Counted from the stretch's first letter, positions 25,418 through 33,892 are shown. The stretch: DNA of 64,000 bases from Lachnospiraceae bacterium (GCA_017434885.1 JAFSGE010000056.1:1-64000), one strand, 5' to 3'. Numbers and translations: made by a program. Notes: a model not told the origin generated them from the sequence alone.

Positions 25418-26503
25418 CTACACTATGTAATGAACCGGATTTCTCTTACTTTTAACAAATGCTAAGTATTTAACCGCAGACTTTTCTTTCTTTATATCAT
25501 CCTCATAGTCATCATAATCCAGTAACAATAAATCACCCGGTATAACAACTGCTCCTTTTTCCATATCATAATGTAAATGATGTTTTTCGAATTTTACATC
25601 GACAGCAGAGCTCCCTTGTTTTGTTTGCATTGAAATCCAATCGTAGCCACTTTCTTCATATAGGTTTGCTCGATAATTATATCTATGGAACACCTCCCCA
25701 TTTTCGAAATATAGATACACATCGTACTCTTCCAAATCCACATTCAAAATGTTTAATTCGGTAATTGCTTCAGCAAATGTACTGCCTTGATTCAATTCAA
25801 ATGTGATAGCTCTCAGACAATCATAATTCAAATTAATACGCCCTGCAAATTCAATCACCTTGTCAATCTCGCCATAGAATTGTTTTTCTAATTTGTCCTC
25901 CAGATATTCCCGAATAGCCTCTGCCACAGGATATTCAAACCGGAAATGATAATGAAAGCGGCCCGGTCTGTTTACTATGTAATCATTCAATCCTCGTAAT
26001 TCATTACATGTTACAATATACATTTTCTTTCCGCCGGCAGTTCCGTCAAAAAGGCTAAGCAGCTTTGCCTGCTCATCATTTTCCTTATTCGACTTAAATG
26101 TCTTATCAAACTCATCAAATAGAACCACACATTCCTGTTCTATTTTCTCAATAAATCGAGCCATGCCCTTATATGCCTCATCTACAATCAGCACCGGATA
26201 ACCTTTCTCCAAAGCCTTTTGACATAATAGTTTTGCAAATACTGATTTCCCAATACCTTTATCTCCGCTTAAAATAGTTCCTAAACTTCTTTGAAACACT
26301 TCAAATGCGTGCAAAACTTTTTTCACCTTACTCTCGTGAACACCATATATCTTTTCACACACCTCAATATTGGTATGCTCCGTCAAATAAAAACCATCTT
26401 TATCGTTATACATGACCACATACGTCTTTACCGGCAACAAATCATACGTTTCAACCTCATCTGTTGAAATAGAATACCTTTCTCCAATCCTAATTACTCG
26501 CAT
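25418..26503 (-). CDS. AAA+ ATPase (361 aa)
   Basis: A single AAA+ module: Walker A GDKGIGKS at 80-87, Walker B VVLFDEFDK (D130, E131), sensor-like YIVTCNEL, and an arginine-finger region NRPGRFHYHF. The C-terminal 130 residues are beta-rich with acidic strands (LLLLDYDDYEDD) and no motif I know. The start is ATG 26503; its AGGAGG is buried in one arm of a hairpin (26512-26548), suggesting translational control. It is followed 11 bp later by the ORF6N-PLD gene. It is reminiscent of small phage or defence ATPases, and the cellular role is unknown. Confidence 0.75.
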   Translation of the reverse strand: MRVIRIGERYSISTDEVETYDLLPVKTYVVMYNDKDGFYLTEHTNIEVCEKIYGVHESKVKKVLHAFEVFQRSLGTILSGDKGIGKSVFAKLLCQKALEKGYPVLIVDEAYKGMARFIEKIEQECVVLFDEFDKTFKSNKENDEQAKLLSLFDGTAGGKKMYIVTCNELRGLNDYIVNRPGRFHYHFRFEYPVAEAIREYLEDKLEKQFYGEIDKVIEFAGRINLNYDCLRAITFELNQGSTFAEAITELNILNVDLEEYDVYLYFENGEVFHRYNYRANLYEESGYDWISMQTKQGSSAVDVKFEKHHLHYDMEKGAVVIPGDLLLLDYDDYEDDIKKEKSAVKYLAFVKSKRNPVHYIV

Positions 26504-26511
26504 AAAAAAGT

Positions 26512-26548
26512 CCTCCTACAAAATGTTATATTTCCATTCTGTAGAAGG
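26512..26548 (-). promoter_or_regulatory. Hairpin sequestering the ribosome site of the AAA+ gene
   Basis: On the minus-strand RNA, CCTTCTACAGAATG (26548-26535) pairs with CATTTTGTAGGAGG (26525-26512) across a 9-base loop, with two non-Watson-Crick positions. The second arm contains the AGGAGG of the 26503 start. Pairing would hide it. This could be a translational switch or a fortuitous inverted repeat. Confidence 0.5.
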
Positions 26549-26589
26549 ATTTTGGTTTTGTCATTCCAGCTGTGCTTTAATTCTTGAAA

Positions 26590-26619
26590 AACGAAAAACT
26601 CGCGCCGCGTTTTTTCGTT
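26590..26619 (-). terminator. Terminator-like hairpin after XRE gene
   Basis: Arms AACGAAAAA.CGCG and its near-complement meet around CCGCG. The minus strand continues with TTTTTC. Just 3' of the regulator stop at 26625. Confidence 0.5.
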
Positions 26620-26624
26620 TGCAT

Positions 26625-26945
26625 TTAAGCAACCGTCATCTCAAATATTCTTTTATAATAGGCATACAATCTTTTTTCTCTTCTATCTTCCAATACAACA
26701 ACTGTTTTCGGAAGAATTGCTTTTCTGTTACCACACACGATGGCATCAATCGGAACCTGTAACAATTGACTCAATGCATACAAGTTATCAATAGTCGGCA
26801 TATTAAGTCCATTACACCAATTATATACACTTTGTGCACTGGCTAAATTGAGATATTTCTGAACATCTTTTGGTTCAATACCACGTTTGTCCATGATTCG
26901 GCGAAGATTGATGCCGGTTTCTCGTAAATTGATTGTTGGGAACAT
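26625..26945 (-). CDS. XRE-family transcriptional regulator (106 aa)
   Basis: A small Cro/CI-like regulator. The helix-turn-helix covers about residues 10-65 (GINLRRIMDKRGIEPKDVQKYL, SVYNWCNGLNMPTIDNLYAL). The tail is basic (EDRREKRLYAYYKR). The start is ATG 26945 with GGGAGG. It lies between the AAA+/ORF6N operon and the AAA-like/PD-(D/E)XK gene and may control either. Its own stop is followed by a terminator-like hairpin, so it is probably monocistronic. Confidence 0.8.
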   Translation of the reverse strand: MFPTINLRETGINLRRIMDKRGIEPKDVQKYLNLASAQSVYNWCNGLNMPTIDNLYALSQLLQVPIDAIVCGNRKAILPKTVVVLEDRREKRLYAYYKRIFEMTVA

Positions 26946-26966
26946 CAGTTACCTCCCTTTTGAAGC

Positions 26967-28715
26967 TTAACTATTTTCTTTAATAACTACTTTCTTTCCT
27001 GAAAATGCAATTCCGAGTTTTATCACGCTATCAATTCCGTCTTCCTTAAGCTCTAGGTCATATCGCTTTTCATCAATTTGACTAAGTGCTTCTATCGAGA
27101 GTTTTTCAAGCTCAGCTTCTTCCAAACCACTCTTCCACTTCAGTTCCATAATGATGCCCGGATATTTCTTTTCTCGCGGAATCAAACTGATATCATATCT
27201 TCCATCACCGGACTCTCTTTTGGATTTAATCCTATACTGATTATCCAACAAAGCAATGAGTCCAAGTGTAAGTCCATGATAAAAGCCCTCTGCTCCGGCA
27301 TCATAAAAACTTATAGATTTGTCCATGTACTCTGAAATAGCCTTTTGCAACTTTCGAATATCATTTGCATACAAGCTTTCTGCAATCATATTTGCTGTAG
27401 TTCTTGTGATTGCACCAATTTGCATCAGATGTGATAATATCTCACTCTTATAAACAGAAGCAATTTCTCTGTTTGGAATAGATACTTCACACAAATAAGC
27501 CCCGTCAGCTTGTATCTCTTTTTTCGGTGTCTTAAGATATCCGGTCACCAACAAAAGACTATAAATATTCGCAGGATCCTTAGCAAGCGAGCGATATACC
27601 ACATTCTGGTCGATTTTTGCAACTACTTTTTCTCCTCGCAGTAACGCATATAGCCGCTCCCTGATATCATCCGTAGCACTGGCAAGCACGTCCTCCAGCA
27701 CTTCATTTTTTCCGGTATTAACCCAGTACGCTTGCGGAATACAGCCTCTTGAAATGTAATTAATCACAGACCATGGATTATAAATCTCTGTACTGCCAAA
27801 CAGATAACCATCGTACCAATCCTTAAGCTCATCCTCTTTATCTGCAACACCATAATATTCAAGCATCCTTCTCACTTCCGAAGAAGTAAAACCGAAAAAC
27901 TCATCATACTCGTCATCCATCACAGAATTCACAGTCAGATTATTTAACCCACTGAAAATACTCTCCTGTGCAATACGAAGTATTCCTGTAAGAAATCCAT
28001 AGGTGATATTCTTGTTATCCTTAAAGGCTCCTGAGAAAAAGTTTCTCATAAAGCCGATGATTTCATCATAGAAATCCTTTGAGTATCCTTCCTGTATTGA
28101 TGTATCATATTCATCGATAATAATAATCGGAGTCTTGCTGTAATGTGCCGCAAGCATCTGCGACAATTTTTCAAGTGCCTCTGACATTTCTACCGCAGAC
28201 GCTTCTCCATTCAATACTTTAGAAAAATATGCCTTCTCATACTCTGCCAACTCGCTACTACTTAACAATTCCTGATGTCTTCCAAACTCGTTCTGTAGGA
28301 GTCCACGAATCTTCGCCACAGTAGATTCCCAGGAATCATATTTCACATCCTTAAAAGTCAAAAAGATAACCGGATATTTCCCCTGGTGCTTACGATACTC
28401 TTCTCCACATTTCCAAATCGCTTTGTCTACAAAGTATTTGCTCGTATCCTCGGTAGAAATCTCAAAGAATACACGGAGCATATCCATATTCAATGTCTTT
28501 TCAAAACGTCTTGGCCTTGTAAACAAGGAAACCAACGGCTTTTGGTCCAAGAATTCCTTAATCAGCAATGTTTTATCTACATAGTAGTATTCGTTCTGTG
28601 CGCGGACGTAATCTGAAACTGCAATTGGTAAAGGTCTTGTTTTGCCATCCTTTTTCTTGGCATATTTGCCGGAAGAGACACGACCATCCGCAGGTCTTAC
28701 CGCAATCATCTTCAA
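26967..28715 (-). CDS. AAA-like ATPase with PD-(D/E)XK nuclease domain, altered P-loop (582 aa)
   Basis: Belongs to the widespread family with an N-terminal AAA-ATPase-like domain and a C-terminal PD-(D/E)XK module. The opening (YYYVDKTLLIKEFL, FTRPRRFEKTLNMDML) matches the family, but its Walker A reads RRFEKT instead of the usual RRFGKT. A single GGA-to-GAA change gives Glu72, which should harm ATP binding. The DE segment IIIDEYDT is present. The nuclease core near the C-terminus is YDISLIP then MELKWKSG (D..ExK). The start is taken as TTG 28715 with no strong ribosome site. These genes are often multicopy in gut Firmicutes and Bacteroidetes; function unknown. Confidence 0.85.
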   Translation of the reverse strand: MKMIAVRPADGRVSSGKYAKKKDGKTRPLPIAVSDYVRAQNEYYYVDKTLLIKEFLDQKPLVSLFTRPRRFEKTLNMDMLRVFFEISTEDTSKYFVDKAIWKCGEEYRKHQGKYPVIFLTFKDVKYDSWESTVAKIRGLLQNEFGRHQELLSSSELAEYEKAYFSKVLNGEASAVEMSEALEKLSQMLAAHYSKTPIIIIDEYDTSIQEGYSKDFYDEIIGFMRNFFSGAFKDNKNITYGFLTGILRIAQESIFSGLNNLTVNSVMDDEYDEFFGFTSSEVRRMLEYYGVADKEDELKDWYDGYLFGSTEIYNPWSVINYISRGCIPQAYWVNTGKNEVLEDVLASATDDIRERLYALLRGEKVVAKIDQNVVYRSLAKDPANIYSLLLVTGYLKTPKKEIQADGAYLCEVSIPNREIASVYKSEILSHLMQIGAITRTTANMIAESLYANDIRKLQKAISEYMDKSISFYDAGAEGFYHGLTLGLIALLDNQYRIKSKRESGDGRYDISLIPREKKYPGIIMELKWKSGLEEAELEKLSIEALSQIDEKRYDLELKEDGIDSVIKLGIAFSGKKVVIKENS

Positions 28716-28760
28716 TCGCTCTGCAATTAGTATATCATCTTGCTACAGATTATATACTAC

Positions 28761-28801
28761 CTTCCGCAATATATCAATTTGTTCTTGGTTTTTTGCGGAA
28801 G
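28761..28801. repeat. Nine-base inverted repeat between convergent-spaced genes
   Basis: CTTCCGCAA (28761-28769) and TTGCGGAAG (28793-28801) are exact complements around a 23-base AT-rich loop. It lies between the stop of the 28818 gene and the start of the 26967-28715 gene. It may be a terminator for the former or an operator for the latter. Confidence 0.4.
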
Positions 28802-28817
28802 AGTGTTGTATTTTCTA

Positions 28818-30272
28818 TTATCTTTTTTGATACGTGCAACCTTTGTCACAAACACATACATTATCACCTAAAAACTGACACTTTATATCTGGCGCAGAAC
28901 ATTCCACTCCATTATAACATTCCTTATATACACAATTAAAAGTTGTTCTAAAACTACTTTCTACATCAGTAATTCTTGTGTAGTCAAGCACCTTATATAA
29001 AACACCTGTACCTGGTATCCTTACTTTATTGAACTCCCCCTCCAAGATGTAAATATAAACCTTTTGTTGCTTACTATCCGACACCTCTATACGATGCTTA
29101 TCCCTATTAATTCTTAATTTATCTATTTCCAGTTCAAAAGGATAATTTTTAGTTTTTCCATCCCATTGGTCTGAAACAAATACACTTTTTATGCTTTTTA
29201 GCTCTTTTAATAATTTATAGATTCTTGCAAACTTAGGATAGTTTTCCAAAAAACGATTCCGTTCCTCTGCTTCACGCCGTTGTCTTTCTTCTCTTTCTCG
29301 CTCCAGCTCTAACTCCCTTTGCTTTCGTCTTTCTTCTTCCAGCCGCCTACGTTCTGCTAGTTCTTTCCGTTCTTTTTCTTGTCTCAACCGTTCACGTTCT
29401 GCTCTCTCCAGACGCTCTTTTTCCTGTTGTAACCGCTCCTCTTCCTCACGTTTTGTAATTTGCTCCAACTCATATTCTTGGTCTGCTTGAAAATTCTCCC
29501 GTCTTTTATCAACCAAATCTGAAACCAATTCGTCTTTATAAAACAATAATCCATCTGTATTTAAGCCAAAATCATCTAGCATCCCATCACAAACATCGAG
29601 TACTGCCCATAACCCACGATATGTTTTCTCATAAATTGATACCTTTGCCTCAACTTCTTCGTATAATGATTCTTTCCTCATATCCAAATAAAAGCAAAAT
29701 CCCTGTGCTTCTTGTATACGCATCATATGCTCCGGATATTGACCATCCGTTTCCTCGTTTTCTATCCGGGTCACATATATTATTTTAGATTTCACATATT
29801 CCGATAACAATTCCACTTTTTCCGCTAACATGCTGGCGAAATACTTATTGTATATAATTCCTATATCATAATCTTCTGAATACATCGTCAACTCATATCT
29901 GCGTTTATTTTCCGTCAATTGGCTTATAGGTATCCTATACTTTATTCCATGCTCCATTACTGGAAAATTCTTGCTCAACCAGCATTTCAACATTACTTTA
30001 GACTTAACTGATATTTCACTTTCTTCTTGATATTCACAATTAGAATTTGCACATTTACGTAATAGCTTAAAATGCTGTCTCCTTAAATTTCTTTCTCCAG
30101 CGTATAGTATAACTACTTCACCGCAACCACAAGAGCAGAAGAGTTGTCTGCTATCACTTAATTTTCTATAATATTTCAATTTCTCCGGAATATTAATCTG
30201 CTTACCCTCTTTGACTTCGTAAATTTCAGCAATATCAACGTAATCACCGTTATATAAGCAATAACTTCTCAT
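28818..30272 (-). CDS. CoiA-like zinc-binding protein with long charged helix (484 aa)
   Basis: The N-terminal 100 residues carry CSCGCG (46-51), HF and two further cysteines, followed by ESEISVKSKVMLKCWL, an arrangement resembling CoiA-type competence/nuclease proteins. Residues about 268-340 are a continuous E/R/K-rich stretch with no hydrophobic heptad, typical of a single rigid alpha-helix. The C-terminal 60 residues are again cysteine-rich (eight Cys), probably a second metal site. The start is ATG 30272 with AGGGGG. It lies 37 bp after a small regulator-like gene on the same strand. Function is not known; a DNA-associated role is a guess. Confidence 0.55.
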   Translation of the reverse strand: MRSYCLYNGDYVDIAEIYEVKEGKQINIPEKLKYYRKLSDSRQLFCSCGCGEVVILYAGERNLRRQHFKLLRKCANSNCEYQEESEISVKSKVMLKCWLSKNFPVMEHGIKYRIPISQLTENKRRYELTMYSEDYDIGIIYNKYFASMLAEKVELLSEYVKSKIIYVTRIENEETDGQYPEHMMRIQEAQGFCFYLDMRKESLYEEVEAKVSIYEKTYRGLWAVLDVCDGMLDDFGLNTDGLLFYKDELVSDLVDKRRENFQADQEYELEQITKREEEERLQQEKERLERAERERLRQEKERKELAERRRLEEERRKQRELELEREREERQRREAEERNRFLENYPKFARIYKLLKELKSIKSVFVSDQWDGKTKNYPFELEIDKLRINRDKHRIEVSDSKQQKVYIYILEGEFNKVRIPGTGVLYKVLDYTRITDVESSFRTTFNCVYKECYNGVECSAPDIKCQFLGDNVCVCDKGCTYQKR

Positions 30273-30309
30273 AATCGTATTCCCCCTATTAAATGGAATC
30301 GTCCACATG

Positions 30310-30969
30310 TTAATTCTTTATTCCTCTACCTTGCACAATGGTATAATTTAGTTTTCTCTTTTTTTCATATTCCCTTATTTCGTTAATTAATTTTTTCTTT
30401 AAATCTGCCGGTATTGACGATTTTTCTATCATTGCAATATCTCCGTCTATTCCATTTTCTCTATATTCTTTCTCTTGTAAATCCAAAGTTTCAAATGCTT
30501 TATCTTCCCAAAAGGAAACTTCTTTTTCGTCCATATCGTCCCCCGAAAAGCACTCTATCTCATACATCCACCCCTTTGTTACAATAATATCAGTTTTAAC
30601 TACTTCATTGAACAGTTCAGCATTTTCCTTCATAATATCAACACTTCTACTCAATGCTTCTTTTACACATTTCTTATAAGCCTCAAACATTTCATCGTCC
30701 AAATTATATGTATTAGCTAACGTAAAACTCTTATTATCATTCATTTCTTCCGGATTTATACATCTTGGCGATATTCCATAATTCGAATATGTTGCAAATG
30801 CCCTATGTACATCATCTTCTAAATAATCCAATAATAAATGCTTATAAAAAGCATTTAACGACATAGCCTCGGACGATAAAAAACCTGCCCTAGTAAGTGC
30901 CGCATAATATTTTTTCAACCTTTCTATATCCTTTTCATCCATTTTGATACTCAATACTTTATTCGCCAT
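30310..30969 (-). CDS. Small protein with ribbon-helix-helix-like N-terminus (219 aa)
   Basis: The first 50 residues (KVLSIKMDEKDIERLKKYY, then SLNAFYKHLLLDYL) look like a strand-helix-helix DNA-binding fold of the MetJ/Arc type. The remainder is helical and acidic, without a known motif. The start is ATG 30969 with AGGAGG. Its promoter holds two GGGTAT-ACC-type boxes flanking the -10, which fits autorepression by an RHH protein. It is followed by the CoiA-like gene, suggesting a two-gene regulated cassette. Confidence 0.55.
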   Translation of the reverse strand: MANKVLSIKMDEKDIERLKKYYAALTRAGFLSSEAMSLNAFYKHLLLDYLEDDVHRAFATYSNYGISPRCINPEEMNDNKSFTLANTYNLDDEMFEAYKKCVKEALSRSVDIMKENAELFNEVVKTDIIVTKGWMYEIECFSGDDMDEKEVSFWEDKAFETLDLQEKEYRENGIDGDIAMIEKSSIPADLKKKLINEIREYEKKRKLNYTIVQGRGIKN

Positions 30970-30989
30970 ATGTATTACCTCCTCTTTTC

Positions 30990-31031
30990 GGGTATACCTT
31001 TATACTAGGGGTATTACCTCTTTCTTGTCAA
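30990..31031 (-). promoter_or_regulatory. Promoter with paired operator boxes for the RHH-like gene
   Basis: A -35 TTGACA (31026-31031) and a -10 near TAGTAT (31002-31007) lie 18 bp apart on the minus strand. GGGTATACC (30990-30998) and GGGTATTACC (31009-31018) are near-palindromic boxes spaced 19-20 bp that straddle the -10. Start of transcription would fall between the promoter and the ATG at 30969. Confidence 0.6.
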
Positions 31032-31068
31032 TACGTTTCTTATAAAAATTCACGTTTTCAAGTAAAAA

Positions 31069-31110
31069 AATAGCACCCCAGCAGCAACTCTCTACCACCG
31101 AAATGCTATT
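31069..31110 (-). terminator. Terminator hairpin after the 31278 gene
   Basis: AATAGCA (31069-31075) pairs with TGCTATT (31104-31110). On the minus strand the stem is followed by a run of T. It resembles the terminator at 40993-41039 in stem sequence. Confidence 0.6.
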
Positions 31111-31124
31111 CTCTTTCCAATCAT

Positions 31125-31238
31125 GTCACAGCCCCAACTCATAAAAATTAGCTTAAATTTGATATGAAAATCCTCTCTCAACCTCCCGCAACCCTTGATT
31201 TTCCTAGACTTTTTCAGAAAAGCAACTTCTTGCAGTGC
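31125..31238 (-). repeat. Dispersed 113-bp repeat, copy 2
   Basis: Second copy of the element at 19219-19333, same orientation, about 40 bp past the stop of the 31278 gene. The hairpin present in copy 1 is degraded here. Both copies sit just 3' of a gene on the same strand. Confidence 0.6.
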
Positions 31239-31277
31239 TATAAAAAGCCTCAATTACACAAATTTTTTTAAAAACAC

Positions 31278-32204
31278 CTATTCCTCTACCTGTTCTGATT
31301 TATCATCCGATAAGAGCTTTACCATCTCATTCTCTAATAATTTTTGTGACTCAGACATCGGAAACAATGCTTGTATTTCCTGAGGCGTGTCTATAGAAGC
31401 ATATATTTCCATTCCTTTATCAAGTAATCCAACCAATTTTTCTAATGCAACCTTTGTTTTATCTCTTTCTTCACCATCTTGATATTGTCTTTCTTCAGTT
31501 TGTAGTTCATCTAATGCATTTTTCATAACAGCTTCGCGCATTATATCAAAGGTTTCTTTAACCGATGCCAGCATCTCATTTTTAATTTCCATTGTTTGTA
31601 ACATTTCTTCTTGCTGCTTAATTGTAACCCAATGCGATTTGATACCAATTGCCTTATCTATTAAATTAGCAATCTGTTTTGCCAAAAAATTAGCTCCACT
31701 TCCTTTGAGCAAAAAAGTGAACCATGTAGAACCAACATCTACATTATTAAATTCTATTTCCCCATCATTAACCTTTAACGTTGGACATTGATCTAAAATA
31801 TATTCCAAAGACTTCAAATTATCTACAAACTCTTTAAAATCTCCTACCGGCATCTTCACATCTATACCAAGTCTATCATTTTCATAACCAAATGACTCAT
31901 ATATCCTAATAACTCCCTGTATTTCATTTCTCAATGTGGAAAAGTGTCTAGAAAAATCATTTTCTTTTGAAGGAATTTTCCATGTATCTTCCTCTCTATA
32001 TAAAGGTGGTACCTCATCGTATATTTCTTTTGCCATCCCTCTAAAAGCATCAATTTTATACATCTCTTCTATCGCCTGCTTAGCACTGCACCACCCTTCT
32101 ACTACCAGCATAAATTTCTCGTTTTCTCTCGAAAGGAAATATTCGCACCTATCTAACAACTCAATATTATTTTTGCACATTTTATAAATTGTATATAATC
32201 TCAT
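31278..32204 (-). CDS. Hypothetical protein (308 aa)
   Basis: Not recognised. A soluble, mostly helical protein starting at ATG 32204 with GGAGG. The middle has FNNVDVGSTWFTFLLKGSG, a beta-rich hydrophobic motif followed by helices. The C-terminal 130 residues are strongly charged and may be coiled coil (QQEEMLQTMEIKNEM, TEERQYQDGEERDKTK). No signal peptide or clear membrane helix. It is alone, flanked by terminators on both sides, at the outer edge of the defence-rich region. It could be a sensor or scaffold component of an unknown defence unit; this is conjecture. Confidence 0.5.
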   Translation of the reverse strand: MRLYTIYKMCKNNIELLDRCEYFLSRENEKFMLVVEGWCSAKQAIEEMYKIDAFRGMAKEIYDEVPPLYREEDTWKIPSKENDFSRHFSTLRNEIQGVIRIYESFGYENDRLGIDVKMPVGDFKEFVDNLKSLEYILDQCPTLKVNDGEIEFNNVDVGSTWFTFLLKGSGANFLAKQIANLIDKAIGIKSHWVTIKQQEEMLQTMEIKNEMLASVKETFDIMREAVMKNALDELQTEERQYQDGEERDKTKVALEKLVGLLDKGMEIYASIDTPQEIQALFPMSESQKLLENEMVKLLSDDKSEQVEE

Positions 32205-32329
32205 TTTTTATCCTCCAAGTCAGAATTTTCTTGATATAATTTAAGTATATCACAATAATATAACTTTTCCTTTTTTTCATCAGTCCTTTTCACATTTCGT
32301 TCGATTTTTGTCATATTTAATAAAAATAA

Positions 32330-32363
32330 GGAAAGATAGCACCACATACATACCTATCTTTCC
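32330..32363 (-). terminator. Terminator after flavodoxin/arsC-like operon
   Basis: GGAAAGATAG (32330-32339) pairs exactly with CTATCTTTCC (32354-32363). The minus strand continues TTATTTTTATT. Confidence 0.8.
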
Positions 32364-32394
32364 TTCATCGTTCTTTAATATAGCGTTATAACAA

Positions 32395-32679
32395 TTTTGC
32401 TCTCCATTCTCGTTAAAAATAACTTTAGCTGTTCTTCCTCACTCATCTCTGCTAACTTATCTTTCAGTTTCATTTCCTTATGAAACTGTCCTCTTGTATT
32501 AAAAATTTTTTAAGCGGCAGACCACTCATAGCATGCCATTCCTCTAATTCCTCATAAGTTGGATTTTGCTCCACAATAGATTGTTCTTCAAATTCCACGT
32601 AATTCTCTTCAATCCATTTTAAGGACTTTTGACAGATGCTGCATTTTCTATAAACTATTACTAACATTTTTTCCTTCAC
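32395..32679 (-). pseudogene. Frameshifted ArsC/Spx-family thioredoxin-fold gene
   Basis: The start (ATG 32679) and first 55 codons read as an ArsC/Spx-like protein with CSICQK (CxxC) and YEELEEWHAMSGLPLKKF. In the A6T5 homopolymer at 32505-32515 one T seems missing, so the frame ends early at 32470. Adding one base restores NTRGQFHKEM and LKDKLAEMSEEEQLKL, matching the family, but the C-terminal RP-containing end is then lost too. Decayed, or a sequencing error plus truncation. It would be the last gene of the flavodoxin operon. Confidence 0.75.
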
Positions 32680-33333
32680 TCACAAATACGGCTTATCATC
32701 CAGCGGCTTCTTGCACCCATTCTTCTTCGCAAGATAGCAGAATAATGCTTTCTGCATCCACTTTCCGATACGTTTATGTTTTTTAATCTCTTTTTCCGAA
32801 AAATACTCCGGCGCAGCAAATTCATTTACTTCTTCTTTCGAGAAAGTATTTTTCTCTGCAAAGGATTTTCCCATTTTTTCATAATGGGCTACCATCTTCT
32901 CTGCCATGTCCTCCGGCAGCCAGGAAGGACCGAAGTTATCCCCTTTAATCAGCGTTCCGTTATATTCACAGTTAAAATATGACGGTAGTATTTCTAAATA
33001 TGCCTCTCCGCACCGAAGCTGGCTGGCCTCGGCAAAGCCTCCCTGTAAAATAAAAGACATTTTCGTGCCGGCTTCCTTTTTCGGCTGCAAAGTTTCCAAA
33101 AACTCCAGCATAATTCCCGGCACATTCTCTACATACAAAGGAATTGCAAATAAAATATTGTCATTTTTCTCAAATGCTTCTTTCGCACCCGTCCATTGCT
33201 TTTTATCTGACAAATGCCAAACCTCCGTTGTATTTCCGCTTTCCTCAAATCCGCGGATAAAAGTACGGACAATTCGCGCTGTATTACTCTTAGCCTCCAC
33301 GCGGGGACTTGCGTTAATGATTGCTAAATGCAT
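32680..33333 (-). CDS. Flavodoxin-fold NAD(P)H oxidoreductase family protein (217 aa)
   Basis: A predicted FMN-binding reductase. The first strand and phosphate-binding loop are IINASPRVEAKSNT, then IPLYVENVPGIMLEF and FILQGGF complete a flavodoxin-like core at about residues 1-130. The C-terminal 80 residues are helical and basic. It starts at ATG 33333 with GGGGG upstream and overlaps the end of the upstream flavodoxin-like gene by 10 bp, so the two proteins are co-translated and may form a pair. Substrate unknown; quinones, azo or nitro compounds, or FMN itself are typical for such enzymes. Confidence 0.75.
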   Translation of the reverse strand: MHLAIINASPRVEAKSNTARIVRTFIRGFEESGNTTEVWHLSDKKQWTGAKEAFEKNDNILFAIPLYVENVPGIMLEFLETLQPKKEAGTKMSFILQGGFAEASQLRCGEAYLEILPSYFNCEYNGTLIKGDNFGPSWLPEDMAEKMVAHYEKMGKSFAEKNTFSKEEVNEFAAPEYFSEKEIKKHKRIGKWMQKALFCYLAKKNGCKKPLDDKPYL

Positions 33334-33833
33334 GAGAGAATCCCCCTTCCTTCTTCTAACGGATATACACCGAGAGAGGTACTTTCAAAATTAAGCGTCG
33401 TTCTCTCCATCCATTTTTCAAGATATGTATGTTCTGCATTTCCCGTGTAAATGATTCCCATCTGCGGACGGATATCATATCGCGGTACATGTCGCATCTG
33501 CCCGTCTACAAACTGTAAATACATTGTTGCAATGGGTAAAATTCTGTCTAACAGATTTTTCGTCTGATAAGATACAAATCCGAATTTTGTGTCTGTAATG
33601 AAAACAATCTTTTCATGTTTCAATATTTTTTTAAGAATAATCTCATAATCATCTTTAACGGTACAGATTCCCGGTGTCTTCAGCCAACAGAAATTGCAAC
33701 CAATACAATGTGATATTTTCATATCCTTTGTACAAACTACCTCACTGTCCTCAGCTTGTGCACATATCTGATTTTGCAATTCCAAAACTTCATCATTATA
33801 TTCAGATAAAGTATTTAATATAAGCACGCTCAT
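33324..33833 (-). CDS. Flavodoxin-family protein with Cys-rich loop (169 aa)
   Basis: A flavodoxin-like fold starting at MSVLILNTLSEYND, with a conserved cysteine loop ISHCIGCNFCWLKTPGICTVKDD (C-x2-C-x2-C then C) seen in NADPH-dependent FMN-reductase-like and iron-sulfur flavoprotein families. In this family the loop does not always carry an iron-sulfur cluster. The later core includes FITDTKFGF. The start is ATG 33833 with GGAGG. It is followed by an overlapping second flavodoxin-fold gene. Confidence 0.75.
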   Translation of the reverse strand: MSVLILNTLSEYNDEVLELQNQICAQAEDSEVVCTKDMKISHCIGCNFCWLKTPGICTVKDDYEIILKKILKHEKIVFITDTKFGFVSYQTKNLLDRILPIATMYLQFVDGQMRHVPRYDIRPQMGIIYTGNAEHTYLEKWMERTTLNFESTSLGVYPLEEGRGILSCI

Positions 33834-33892
33834 ACTTTATTCTCCTCCATTAAATTCCATTCTACTACTTGCCCCATCTTTCATTCGCTCAC

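Noticed and set aside
33324..33833. Iron-sulfur flavoprotein with a 4Fe-4S cluster
   Set aside because: The cysteine loop occurs also in cluster-free family members; a cluster cannot be claimed from the motif alone.
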